From Wolfiporia cocos (Eukaryota; Basidiomycota; Agaricomycetes; Polyporales; Phaeolaceae), in contig JACCLO010000003.1 of NCBI GenBank assembly GCA_029448655.1, forward strand, positions 4,278,001-4,342,000: a DNA stretch of 64,000 nucleotides, read 5' to 3'. Made by a program: the position numbers and the translations under genes. The stretch's first letter is position 1; each line of letters starts with the position of its first letter. Positions 49,482-59,900 of the stretch are shown here, one piece after another. Below the pieces are notes generated by a model. The model was not told the origin of the DNA. It made no database searches and saw nothing but the letters and a program-made list of their open reading frames with translations.

Positions 49482-51220
49482 GTTTGACTTGTAAACCTTT
49501 GATGTTGATGTCACTAAGGTGGAATTGTAGCATCTTGGCTACAGTGTCATAGTTGTCATCAGCAATGACAAAAGTGAGGGTGGCTTTCTTCTGGGTGGGA
49601 TGGAACTTGGATTTGGTCCATGTGGGCCAAGTGATGATGTTGAGGTTGATGTTACGGGTTGTATACCCATTTGTATATTCAAGTTGCAAATATAAATCAT
49701 TCTTCTCCACGTAGTCCCATGGACAAGTGCAAGGCAAATATTATCTAAATAAGCCTTTGAGCCCTAAGTCAAAGACTCTAGGGGATTGTTCAATATTCAA
49801 TACATGTTAGAGAATAAAATTGATTTCAGAGCAAGTCTTGTAGAATATAAGACTTGCCTAAGTCTGAGAAGCCAGAGTGCACTTTGAGGACTTAGTCAGT
49901 TCAGAGCTCAGTGAATACTGAGTGTAGTTTCCTACATTTGAGAACAAGCATATGACTTCTTGTTTATACAACAAGGTCAAGCTGAAGAGCCTCAACACTA
50001 AGTACATTGATTTATATACTACATTGAGCTTTAGGGGTCAGGTTAGCCCCAGATGTCACTGATACTATCTACACTATAGTACAAAACAACTGATGAGTAT
50101 GTAGTGATATATCTGAAATGATAAATAAGAATGTAATGGAAGTTGAACACCATCTATCAATCAATAAATGATTACAATGAAACGAGGGCAGGATTGGATC
50201 TGCCATGAGTTGAAACATGCATTACATGCTAGTACAACTGGGGATATGCCCAGTACAATCACAAATAGCCAGGGGGTTGGTTGTGCAACAAGTCCCTGTA
50301 TTGTATTCACCCAATGGTGAGTTCTGCCAGCATTCAAAAAATTCGAAATAACCATGACAGTTGAATCTATGGGTGTGGAGATGGTGAATGAAGCCTTCAT
50401 TGTCAAGGCCTTCCCAGAGGTATGGTAAGAGAAGAGGCTTGTCTATGAGGGGACAGCTGTTGACTTGAATGAGGGTGGATTGTTCAAATGGTCCAGCATA
50501 AGGTTTGGGGGCAGTGTAGGTGTGTGTGACTACAGCTAAGTTGGAGTCAGTGATCAGGTTGGGTGGGGGAGTGCCAATGGTGTTGTAGATTTGCAGTGAT
50601 TCATTGAAAGTTGGAGAGTCTTGTGTGTAGATGGGCAAGTAGGGTTTGGGGTTTGGGGAGCAAGGAGGGTTGCATGCAGCACATTTCTCGTTTGCCCATT
50701 GGGAAAGTTCAGCTAGGTTCATGGGTTGGTGTGTGTGAGGGTCATAGGTGGGTATTGTGTCAGTGAATGTCTTATGGTAGAGGTCATCGAACACATCTTG
50801 AATAGAGTCAGGGCAGGCATATCCAATGGAAGAGTCATCATCAGAGTCAGCAATGGATGTGGTGGGGAGAGAACCATAGCAGTTAGGGGGTGTAGCTGGT
50901 TTGGGTGTGGTGGTGAGAATAGGGGGTGTGGAACATGGGTGTGGGGTAGTTGGTGGAGTGGGTGTGTTCATCCAGAGCAGTGTACAGTGGTCCAAGTAGT
51001 GGGTGGGGTAGTAGGACATATTGGTGTAGCACAGGGAGTCTCCCAGTCTGTGGCAGGTGTGTTGATAATGGGTGAGGATGGATGGGGGACAGGTGAGGAT
51101 GCTGGTATTGTCGCAGTGGGTATGGGAGGGTGAGGAACTTGGGTCATCTATAAGTAATGGGGGCTTGCGTGGGAGCCATCGTGTGGAGCGCACCTGGTGT
51201 CCACGTTTGCCGTGTGGCAT
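49482..51220 (-). pseudogene. Gag-like ORF broken by two solo LTRs
   Basis: The minus-strand frame starts at 51220 (MPHGKRGHQVRSTRW). It runs through a Pro/Thr-rich middle and a Cys pair (KCAACNPPC) to LYLWEGL-type sequence and HTHRFN at 50360, where a family B LTR is inserted. After the LTR and one GTTGA are skipped, the frame continues exactly: LNIITWPTWTKSKFH, KKATLTFVIADDNYDTVAKM and GLQVK, then a family D LTR. Removing that gives a stop within a few codons. The rejoined protein would be about 350 aa. The region resembles the Gag/ORF1 proteins of fungal retroelements in layout only; I cannot assign a family. Confidence 0.5.
49650..50359 (-). repeat. Solo LTR, family B (TSD GTTGA)
   Basis: 710 bp, TGTTACGGGTTGTATACCC to ATAACCATGACA, flanked by GTTGA (49645-49649 and 50360-50364). 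Same length and layout as the 708 bp LTR at 56218 but with most CpG sites changed to TpG or CpA. It interrupts the Gag-like ORF. Confidence 0.93.
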
Positions 51221-51339
51221 CCATGGGTGTCATTCCTGCTCCCATTAGATAGGGCGCCTGGCGCCGGTGAATTCCCATGCCCAGCGCCTGCAAGGCACGC
51301 TGCTAGCTCGCGTTTTGCGTGCTGTTCCTGCACCACAGG

Positions 51340-51840
51340 GATTCGTGCCATGGGGATTCATACCCCACACCACGGGGATTCGTGCCCCACACCATGGGGA
51401 TTCGTGGCCCATTCCATGGGGGTTTGTGGCCCATGCCACAGGGATTTGTGTCCTGTGGCATGGGGATTTTGTAATGTAAATACCCCACACCACGGGGATT
51501 CGTACCCTGTGCCACAGGGATTTGCACCCCAATTCCACAGGGATCTGTGCCACGTGCAATGGGGATTTGTGCCCTGTGCCACGGGGATTTTTGTAATGTA
51601 AATACCCTACACCATGGGGATTTGTGGCCCATGCCACAGGGATTTGTGTGTCCTGTGCCATGGGGATTTGTGCTCTGTGCCATGGAGATTTGTGCCCCAT
51701 GCCATGGGGATTTGTGTTCTGTGGCATGGGGATTTTGTAATGTAAATACCCCACACCATGGGGATTTGTGCCCCACACCACAGGTATCTGTGCCCTGTGC
51801 CATGGGGATTTATGCCTCATGCCACGGGGATTTTTGTAAC
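51340..51840. repeat. Minisatellite array, about 20-22 bp unit
   Basis: Roughly two dozen degenerate units of the form CCATGGGGATTTGTGCCC plus CTGTG or CACAC, alternating with CCACGGGGATTCGTGCC variants. A longer spacer (TTTGTAATGTAAATACCCCA) recurs about every 120 bp, giving a higher-order period. Frames are open in several phases because the unit lacks stops. It sits just upstream of the Gag-like ORF. Not a CRISPR array: there are no unique spacers of constant length. Confidence 0.85.
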
Positions 51841-52217
51841 ATAAATGGCCTGTGCTGTAGATGCCTGCCAAATGATTGCAAAACATTTTGACACCACATT
51901 ATACAGTATTTCAAGTGAAGCGACGATGAGACCGAGGATCAGCAAGGTGTCAGAAGTGGCTGAGCAGGCAGACACAAGACAAAAGAGGGAGGTTGGGGAA
52001 GCCATGGGTAATGCACAGGAAATTCATGAGGGATCCACAGGTAACTTCAAAATAAAACCCCGATTATCTAAAACAAGCACACATATATTAAAATAATATA
52101 TTAAAGTAGAAAAAGCAGTGTGACCGTGGCGAAGCCACGGGTAATTAACCTAGTGGGTTTTGGAGGTAGCAGGTGTACCATGCAAGGATGGCAGTTATGG
52201 TGTTTGCCAAGTTTGCA
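51841..52217. other. Unannotated AT-rich DNA
   Basis: Between the minisatellite and the next LTR. A short inverted repeat (CCGTGGCGAAGCCACGG) lies near 52123-52139. No gene seen. Confidence 0.45.
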
Positions 52218-52738
52218 TGTCACAGAGTGACACTTGCTTCAATTACCGTATGTTTACCTTCTGCCAAGGCACGTTCCTCCTTCCACATCCCATATAGTAA
52301 GTCATGTTATCGGTCTACATGTTGTACTTACCTTACACCACATGCTCTGTCCTATGAGTGCTAGTGGAGCACTAGCAGGGACATCACATGATGCTGTGGC
52401 CATTACCGGTCACAGCTCACCTGACTGTTACAATGGATGGTCACTGCGTCACTTAGTTACAGTAGTTAGCACACGGACCTCGACTTTAGGGCTGGCATAG
52501 CACCTGGGTTGCCATGTATATAGTCACGCTACTTCTGAGGCTACTCCTCAGAATTAGTATTCTCGGTATTGGGCCCTAGGGCCCCTTACCTTTTGCTCTC
52601 CCTGCATGCTGCCTGCCATTGACACTTCTATCTTGACTCGCTTGTCTGGGTCTTGCCTCATCTCTGAGGATCCTCACCTTTTAGGCCTGGATATAGGGTT
52701 TCCCCAGTGCCCGGTTGCACAGACATAGGTCTGTGTCA
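52218..52738 (+). repeat. Solo LTR, diverged family D (TSD TTGCA)
   Basis: 521 bp, TGTCACAGAGTGACAC to AGGTCTGTGTCA, flanked by TTGCA (52213-52217 and 52739-52743). The 3' half shares the family D features (GGTTTCCCCAGTG.. then GCACAGAC..AGGTCTGTG). The 5' half is diverged, so it may be a sister family. Confidence 0.82.
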
Positions 52739-52770
52739 TTGCAGTTCTGGGTAGGCACAACATGTGTTGG

Positions 52771-53310
52771 TGTTATGGTCTGCTCAGTATGCTCATATTA
52801 TTTCTTTGATGCCTCATTGTGTGTGAGGACTTAGCATTCAACTGCCTCACTGTGTGCTTCATCTGTAGGGCCTCCGCTCAACCGTAGGCCCCTGTCTCAT
52901 GAATAACAGCCTTATGCCCATAGTTCCCCATTGTATCACATTCTAGCCTATGTTCTGTGTCTAACCACAGGACTTGTATGTTTCATCCTTGTTGCGCTCA
53001 ACCGCAGCAGTTCTTGTTTGTTCCTCTAATATGTTAGCTTGCCCAATGTAATATTAGCAGTACCATGGACACTATGATGCTGGTTACTAGAACAAAGTAT
53101 TTAAACCGATGTATTTACCAGTCGAGTTCCTCAGCTCAACCTTGTTGAATTACAAGGATCTTATACTCATTCTAAAAGGTTTATGCAATTAAACCCTCAA
53201 CCAGTATATTGAAGCTCTGTCTCTGCAGAGACTGGCAAGTAGTGCACTACTTGATATGCTGAGTAACGCATCTTAGTTATTTCAGCTGAATGGATATTCT
53301 ATCCATAACA
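52771..53310 (+). repeat. Solo LTR, family A (TSD GTTGG)
   Basis: 540 bp, TGTTATGGTCTGC to CTATCCATAACA, flanked by GTTGG (52766-52770 and 53311-53315). CpG-depleted relative to the copy at 54566. Confidence 0.9.
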
Positions 53311-53496
53311 GTTGGCCACAAGGGTGTGGTGAGGTGGAAGGGTGTCAAAGGTGCAGTGGCCTGTAGGGGTGGGGTTGTAAGGTGGTTGATATGGGTGATA
53401 AGATGAGTTGCATCCTGGTGGACTCAGGTAATAGCTTGGGGAGAGTTGTCAAGGATGTCAATGCCTGTAGAGATGGCATTGATAAAGTAAGAAATA

Positions 53497-55342
53497 CAGT
53501 GACTTACAAAACTGTTGACAAGATTGCTTGACTTACATTGTTGTGGTCATATCATGAGCTACACTGCATGGATTCTCATGAGTAATATCTTGTTAGAAAG
53601 CCATACATCTCAAGTGACTTATTATATCATAATTATAATATTCTGTTTCATCAAAATTAAGAAATAAAATCTTCTTTAAAGGCCACCAAAATCAACAGTT
53701 TTGCAACATGCATTCCAGACCATAAAAACCCAATATTTCTAGCACTTGGTGTATCCTCCCTTGGCTTTCAACACTGCATATACCCTCTCTGGCACGCCTT
53801 GGATCAGGTTCTGACATACAGACATGTCAATAGCCTCCCATTCCCTCTCCCATAGCTGGGTGATCCCATTGGGTGGTTCCTTATAATCTGCAAGTTTTCT
53901 TTTGAGGTGGCTCCATAGATGTTCTATGGGATTTAGGTCTGGAAATTGAGCCGACCACACCATAGTCTTGATACCATGCTCTTAGAGCCATTTTTGTTCC
54001 TTCTTGCTAGTGTGCTTGGGGTCATTGTCCTGCTGAAATACCATCTCCTCCACAGTTTTTCCCCAATGCCCCAAGCTATTCTGCAGCTCACCCTTCATAA
54101 TGCTTACACAGATGTCTGAATCCATCTTTCCATCAATTATGCAAGTAAATCCTACTCCCTTCCAGCTCATACAGCCCCACATCATCAATGATCCACTACC
54201 AAACTTGAGGGTATCCTGAACCAGCCTGTTGCTGAGTCCTTTTCCAGGCTTCTTCCATGCCCATTGCCTCCCATCTGACTCCAAACAATCAATCTTGATC
54301 TCATCAGACCATATAATTTGCTTCCAGTCATCCAGAGTCCAATGATGGTGGGCTAGAGCAAAGTCCATTCTTGCAGACTTATGACATGCCATAAGCTTGG
54401 GCCTTTTCCGCTTCACCACAGCCTTCATCCCAGCTTTCTTTAGTGCTCTGTGCACAGTCTGTGCATTGACTGTCTTTCCTGTAACATCTGACAGGGCCCT
54501 AGCCACTGCAGGAGCAGTGCTTGCCTTGTCAGTTCCAATAAGATGGGTGGTATAGCAGAGGTTGGTGTTACGGTCCGCACAGAAAACTGCTGAATACTCC
54601 TTATTGACACCTCACTGAAGGGAGGGACTTAGCGTTCAACCGCCATGCTGTGTGTTTATTCCTAAGGTTCCCTGTTCAACCAGTGACCCTCATTTCATGT
54701 ACAACAGCCCTATGCCCATAGTCTCACGGCGTATCAGGTTCTAGTTGATATCTTGTGTCTAACCACAGGACTTCTGTGTTTCACCCACTGTTGCGCTCAA
54801 CCACAATGTTTCAGCTTAGTTATCTAAACGTACTAGCCTTATGGACTTAGTGGTAGCAGTACCAAGGACACTATGACCCCGGTTACAGAATCGTAGTATA
54901 AAACCCTGTTGTAAATACCGGTCGAGTTCCTCAGCTTGACCTTGTTGAATCACAAGGATGTTATACTCGTTCTCAAAGGCTTGAGCAATTAAAGCCTGCA
55001 GCTAGTATATCGACGCTCGACTCCACTGAGTCTGATGAGTAGTGCGCTACTCGATATGCTGAGTAACTCGACTTAGTTATTTCAGCTAAACAGATATTCG
55101 ATCCGTAACAGTTGGTAGTGGTAAGAATACAAGGATGACCTCCTTTAGCCTTGGGAAGTCCAGAGCAATGCTGTGCATGCAGTTTACTAATTATTGAATA
55201 GTGAACACCAGTTTCCTTCCTAATCTGACAACAAGATTTGCTCTAATTCAGCAAACAGAGGATGTGTTGGGTGGTATCAGCAGAAATGGGCTGGTGCATG
55301 ATGGTGGTCAGAAGCAAGTGAGTGTTTGTGCTTTTTTATGAG
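53497..55342 (-). mobile_element. Tc1-like transposon, split by a solo LTR
   Basis: The transposase pseudogene spans 55299 to 53739. The N-terminal DNA-binding part reads CCQIRKETGVHYSIISKLHA (with an in-frame stop just before). A family A LTR (54566-55110) follows, then ARALSDVTGKTVNAQTVHR, the first catalytic Asp in QIIWSDEIKI, the second in VFQQDNDPKHTSKK, a TAA after EQKWL, and the third acidic residue in FPDLNPIEHLWSHLKRK. The protein ends AKGGYTKC. Removing the LTR plus one GTTGG rejoins LTTTN to LCYTTHLIG in frame. A TA followed by CAGTGACTTACAAAACTG at 53495 marks the 3' terminus. The other terminus is lost where a family B LTR begins at 55343. Confidence 0.85.
54566..55110 (+). repeat. 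Solo LTR, family A, in Tc1 gene (TSD GTTGG)
   Basis: 545 bp, TGTTACGGTCCGC to CGATCCGTAACA, flanked by GTTGG (54561-54565 and 55111-55115). The best-preserved family A copy, retaining several CpG sites. Confidence 0.93.
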
Positions 55343-55941
55343 TGTTACAGGTCGGATACCTGTTTGTATATTCGATGCATGAATATAGATCGTTCCTCTG
55401 CATGTAGTCCAATGGATGAGTGCAAGGCAAATATATCTGTAAATGCCTTCGGGCCCTAGGTTAAAGATTCTAGGGGATCGTTCGATATCCAGTACACGTT
55501 AGAGGATATAATCTGTTCGGTTTGCAAGTCTTGATAGAATATGAGACTTGCCTAAGTCTGAGAAGCCAAGTGTGCACTTTGAGGACTTAGTTGTTCGAGA
55601 GCTTGGAAATACTTTCCTACGTTTGAGAATGAGTATAAGACTTCTTGTTTATACAACAAGGTCGAGCTGAAGAGCCTCGACAGTAATTACATGAGTTTAT
55701 ATACTACGTTAGGTTTCAGGGGTCAAGTCCATCCCAGATGACACTGATACTATCTACGCTATAGTATGAAATGTTTGATAGATATGTAGTGATATATCTG
55801 AGATGATAGATGGGAATGATAACTAGGAATGAGGATGGTTGAACGCCATCTATCAGATAGTAAATGATGAACATGAAACGAGGGCAGAGTTGGGTCTGCT
55901 AGAGTTGAAACATGCTCTATATGCTAGTACAACTGGGGATG
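55343..55941 (-). repeat. Family B LTR, interrupted by C
   Basis: Begins TGTTACAGGTCGGATACC and follows the family B consensus for about 600 bp (to CTAGTACAACTGGGGATG). A family C LTR then starts at 55942. The missing B end would lie on the far side of the C/Gypsy nest, beyond the window. Confidence 0.82.
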
Positions 55942-56217
55942 TGTCACAGATTTATCTGGGACTAGCATTTTCCCGCTATTTTTTGCAATTTATCTGGGAT
56001 TTATATGTCTACCTACAAGTTATCCGGGACTTATCCCATATTGCCACATGATAAGGTCCTAACACGGCCTTATAGCTTACCTAATGACACGCTACTAAGC
56101 TCCCATGACTACACATAACACGCTAGTCAGGACTTCCATGTCATCTCAACATCATAGCTACAGCCATCACGGCCCCAGCCAGACTCATGACATCACGGCA
56201 ACATCACCATCAGCTAA
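55942..56217 (+). repeat. Family C LTR, 5' part, interrupted by Gypsy
   Basis: Begins TGTCACAGATTTATCTGG and matches the first 275 bp or so of the family C LTR, up to ..CATCACCATCAGCTAA. A complete Gypsy element starts there at 56218. The last five bases, GCTAA, are the expected left target duplication. The rest of this LTR should reappear to the right of the window. Confidence 0.85.
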
Positions 56218-56925
56218 TGTTACGGGTCGAATACCCGTTCGTATATTCGAGTCGCGAATATAGATTGTTCTTCTGCACTTAGGCACGTCGCCGTATGCAA
56301 GGCAAATACTCGTTAGATGCCTTCGGGTCCTAAGTGAAGTGCTTAGGAGATCGGTTAATATCCAATACGCGTTAGAGGATATAATCTGTTCAGGTGCGAG
56401 TCGAATAGAATATAAGACTCGCCTAAGTCCGAGAAGTCAGTGTGCACTTCGAGGACTTAGTCGTTCGGTTGCTCGAGTGAGGAATACTGAGCGTAGTTTC
56501 CTACGTTTGAGAACGAGTATAAGACTTCTTGTTTATACAACAAGGTCGAGCTGAAGAGCCTCGACGATAAGTACACGAGTTTTTATACTACGCTAAGTTT
56601 CAGGGGTCAAGTCTGTCCCAGATGTCACCGATACTATCTACGTTATAGTCCCAAACGTTTGATAGGTATGGAATGATATATCTGAGACGATAGATAGGAA
56701 TGATGGCGGTTGAACGCCATCCGTTAGCTAATAAACGATGAACATGAAACGGTGGCAGAGTTGGATCTGCCAAAGGTGAAACGAGCCCTACAGACTAGTA
56801 CAACTGGGGATGCGCCCAGTAAGATCACGAGTAGCCAGGAGAGTTGTTTGCGCAACAAGTCCCTGTATCGTATTCGCCCGGTGGTGAGTTCTGTCGATAT
56901 TCGAAAAATCAAAATAACCGTAACA
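56218..56925 (-). repeat. Gypsy 3' LTR (family B reference copy)
   Basis: 708 bp, TGTTACGGGTCGAATACCC to AATAACCGTAACA on the plus strand, with 8 bp inverted ends (TGTTACGG/CCGTAACA). The first 33 bp are identical to the partial 5' LTR at 63968-64000. Confidence 0.95.
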
Positions 56926-56940
56926 TCAGCCCCTCCCTAG
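56926..56940 (-). other. Candidate polypurine tract
   Basis: Read on the minus strand, CTAGGGAGGGGCTGA lies directly against the 3' LTR. A purine-rich run in this place is where plus-strand DNA synthesis is primed in LTR retrotransposons. Assigned by position and composition. Confidence 0.6.
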
Positions 56941-59900
56941 GCATTCGTCGGCCTCGACGAATTTTCCAAGTTCCCCTCTTCAGAGTGCCTCGGCGTCCTG
57001 TTCATTGTAGATGTCGCCGTTCCCGCTGAGGGACGGGGTCGTAGGAGTTCGCCATACGAAGTGTTGGCGGCATTCATTCTGTCGATGACCTGGTTGATTG
57101 AGCCCACAAGCTCTGAAAATATAGTCGGGGCAGTCGAGGATCCAGTGGCTAGCGGATCCGCACTGCCGACAGGGTTGTTCAGGCGAGGGCCTCGCTGGTA
57201 CCCGTAGGGAAGGGATATCTCGGAGATATTCGTTGTGTCGGTATCTCCAGTGGTGAGCGGCGCGGTGGAGGTTCCGTTGCGCCCACGTTGGTAAGGAGGC
57301 GGTGTCTCGTTCGTGTTCCCTCGCACCTCGCTCAAACTCCTCGCGGGTAATGCTCTGCACCGATGGAGATCGTCGAATAGGCGGCGTGCTATTCGCTCTT
57401 CGCTGTCGTTCTGGGGTAGCCCTAGGGCTCGTCGGGCGTGCAGGTGGTTCACGTCTCCCGTTGCCTCCCATACCAAGAATACGTGGCGTCGGGTCTCTAA
57501 CTCCTGTTCGGCGGGCCCTCTGAGTCTCGGTAGGCAGTGGAAATAATACTCTATCGCCCTCCATAAAATCAAACGGCCTTGCAACTCGGCGTCGTTCGTC
57601 GGGGGTGAAAAAGCGGGCGGGTCGTGGTGTGTATTCGGGTCGATTGGGAGTAACGTGCTCGCGATCCTCGAAGTCGTTGAGCGCGTGTCGTAGTCGGGCC
57701 ATTGTAGTGGCGGCCAATCGGTCGATAAGTCTGTCGGTGAGTAGCTCAAGTCCCTCTCTCTGCGCTCGGATCTGCCCCTCCATTCTGACGAGGTCCTCGG
57801 TGATGTTCTGGTACGAGCTGTAGATGTGGGTGAGATCCTGCGCGATGTCGAAGAGGGCCGTCCAGCCATCGGCTCGGCCAGCAAAAGGTCCCTCGGCCCT
57901 GTACCAGAGCAGGGCGTGTCTGATCTGTAGGTGTTGGGGGGAGTACCTCCTCTGCGGCGTACCTCTCGGTCGTCCTTCTCTGTGACCCGCATTGTTGTGA
58001 GGGGGCAAAGCGCGGCGAGGGAGCTGGTGGCGAGTCGTCGACATACTATTACTGTTTGGTTTTCGAGTGCTGGGGCTGTCCTGACTCTCGTCCTGTGGTA
58101 GTCTTTTATCAGCTCCTTGGAGTGTTCCAAATTTCCCTCGTCTTCCCATGAGTTGTCGGCCGTGGCATAGCCCCTCCATTTGACGAAGTACTGATGCTTC
58201 TTTCCTCGCCATCTATCAGCAAGGATGGCTTTGACCTCGTATTCTTCCTGTCCCTTGATGATATCAGGTGGCGGCCGTAAGTAATTGGGTCCGTGCACCC
58301 TTGTTTCTGTGAATGGTTTTAGTAAGGCGGCGTGGAATACCGGATGAATTTTCCAGCTCGTTGGTAACTGCAGCCGGTATGTCGTGGGTCCCATCTTTTC
58401 TGTGATAGTGAAGGGTCCTTCTCTTTTTGGTGCCAGCTTGTTAGATTCGTAGGGGATTGTTAGGTTCTTTGCGTCGAGCCAGACCTTATCCCCTTTCTCA
58501 AGCTTCGGCAGTTCTCTGAGGAACCTCCCTGCCATTCTTTTCTGGGCTAATTCATGCGCGATGAATGCCATCTTTCGCGCCTCTTTGATCTTCTTGATCC
58601 TGTCGACCGCGGCCGGGACGTTCCCTACTCGGTCATAATCTGGGAATCCTCTCGGGATGTATCCTAGGATTATTTCGAGTGGCGCTGGCCGGTTTTCGGT
58701 TCGTCTGGTGTTGTGCGTGAATTCGACGTCCGGCAGTCGTTGTACCCATTGGAATGGGTCGTTCATGCAGTAGATGCAAAGGTACACTTCGATTTGTTGA
58801 TTCATTCTTTCTGTCTGTCCGTCGGTCTGTGGATGGTACGCCGTACTCATTGCTGATTCTGTTCCCTGCAGCTTGCATAATTCCTTGAAAAGCTTTGATG
58901 CAAACTGCGGCCCTCTGTCTGAAATGATTTTTCGGGGGATGCCATATAGCGAGTAGATTTTTCGGTGAAATATTTCTGCGGCCCCTTCGCTCGTGATCGT
59001 TTTGTCGCATGGGGTGAGAGAGATGGCCTTGGATAGGCCATGGTCGACAATCACCATCATGGAGTCATACTTTCCGACTCTTGGCAGGTCGGTGACAAAA
59101 TCGACCGAGCACTGTGAGAAGGGGAGGGCGTCTTCCCGTGTCGGTATTGGCTGTAAAGGGGGTTTCAGCGGATTCCTATCAGGTTTCATCTGTTGACAGA
59201 TTGCACAGCCCCGGACGTATTCTGCTATCATTGTTCCCATGTCGGGCCACCAAAAATGGGTCTTAACCTGTACTGTTGTACCCCAGATCCCAGGGTGTCC
59301 GGCCGGGATCGTGTCGTGGTATTTTGAGATGATGTCCCGTCGAAGGCCTTCGTCTTTTGGCACGTACATCCTGCCCTTGTAGAGTAGTATCCCATCCGTT
59401 TGTTGCCATTCATCTGCGGTGGTTCTTGCGGGGAATTCGCCTGTGCCTTCCAGAGCGCGGATCGCCTGTTCCGCAGATGCATCTCGATCGTTGGCGTTCT
59501 TGATTCGATCGATGATCGGGATCTGGACTGCGTGGACGATGAGTTCGTCTGGAATCATGGTGATTCCCTCGTTGTCTTCGTTGCTTTCGTCCAGGTGGTA
59601 CAACCTGGAAAGCGTGTCGGCCATGACTAGTTTCCTTCCGGGGACGTGCTGTAATTTCAGGTCGAATTGCGAAAGGAATAGATGCCATCTCGCTTGTCGC
59701 CGATTTAGGCGCTGTGCGCTTCTCCAGTACGTCAGGTTCTGATGATCACTTCGGATCAAGATCCGATGCGGTGCTCCTTCTAACAGGTGCCGCCATTCTT
59801 CTAAGGCTCGGACTATTCCGAGTAGTTCGCGATCGTAGATTTCATAGTTCCGTTCTGTAGATGTTAGGGACTGTGAGAGATATCCCACTGGCCGTTCGCG

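Noticed and set aside
51340..51840. Possible CRISPR array
   Set aside because: Eukaryotic context; the units abut or vary in spacing without unique spacers of constant length. It is a minisatellite.
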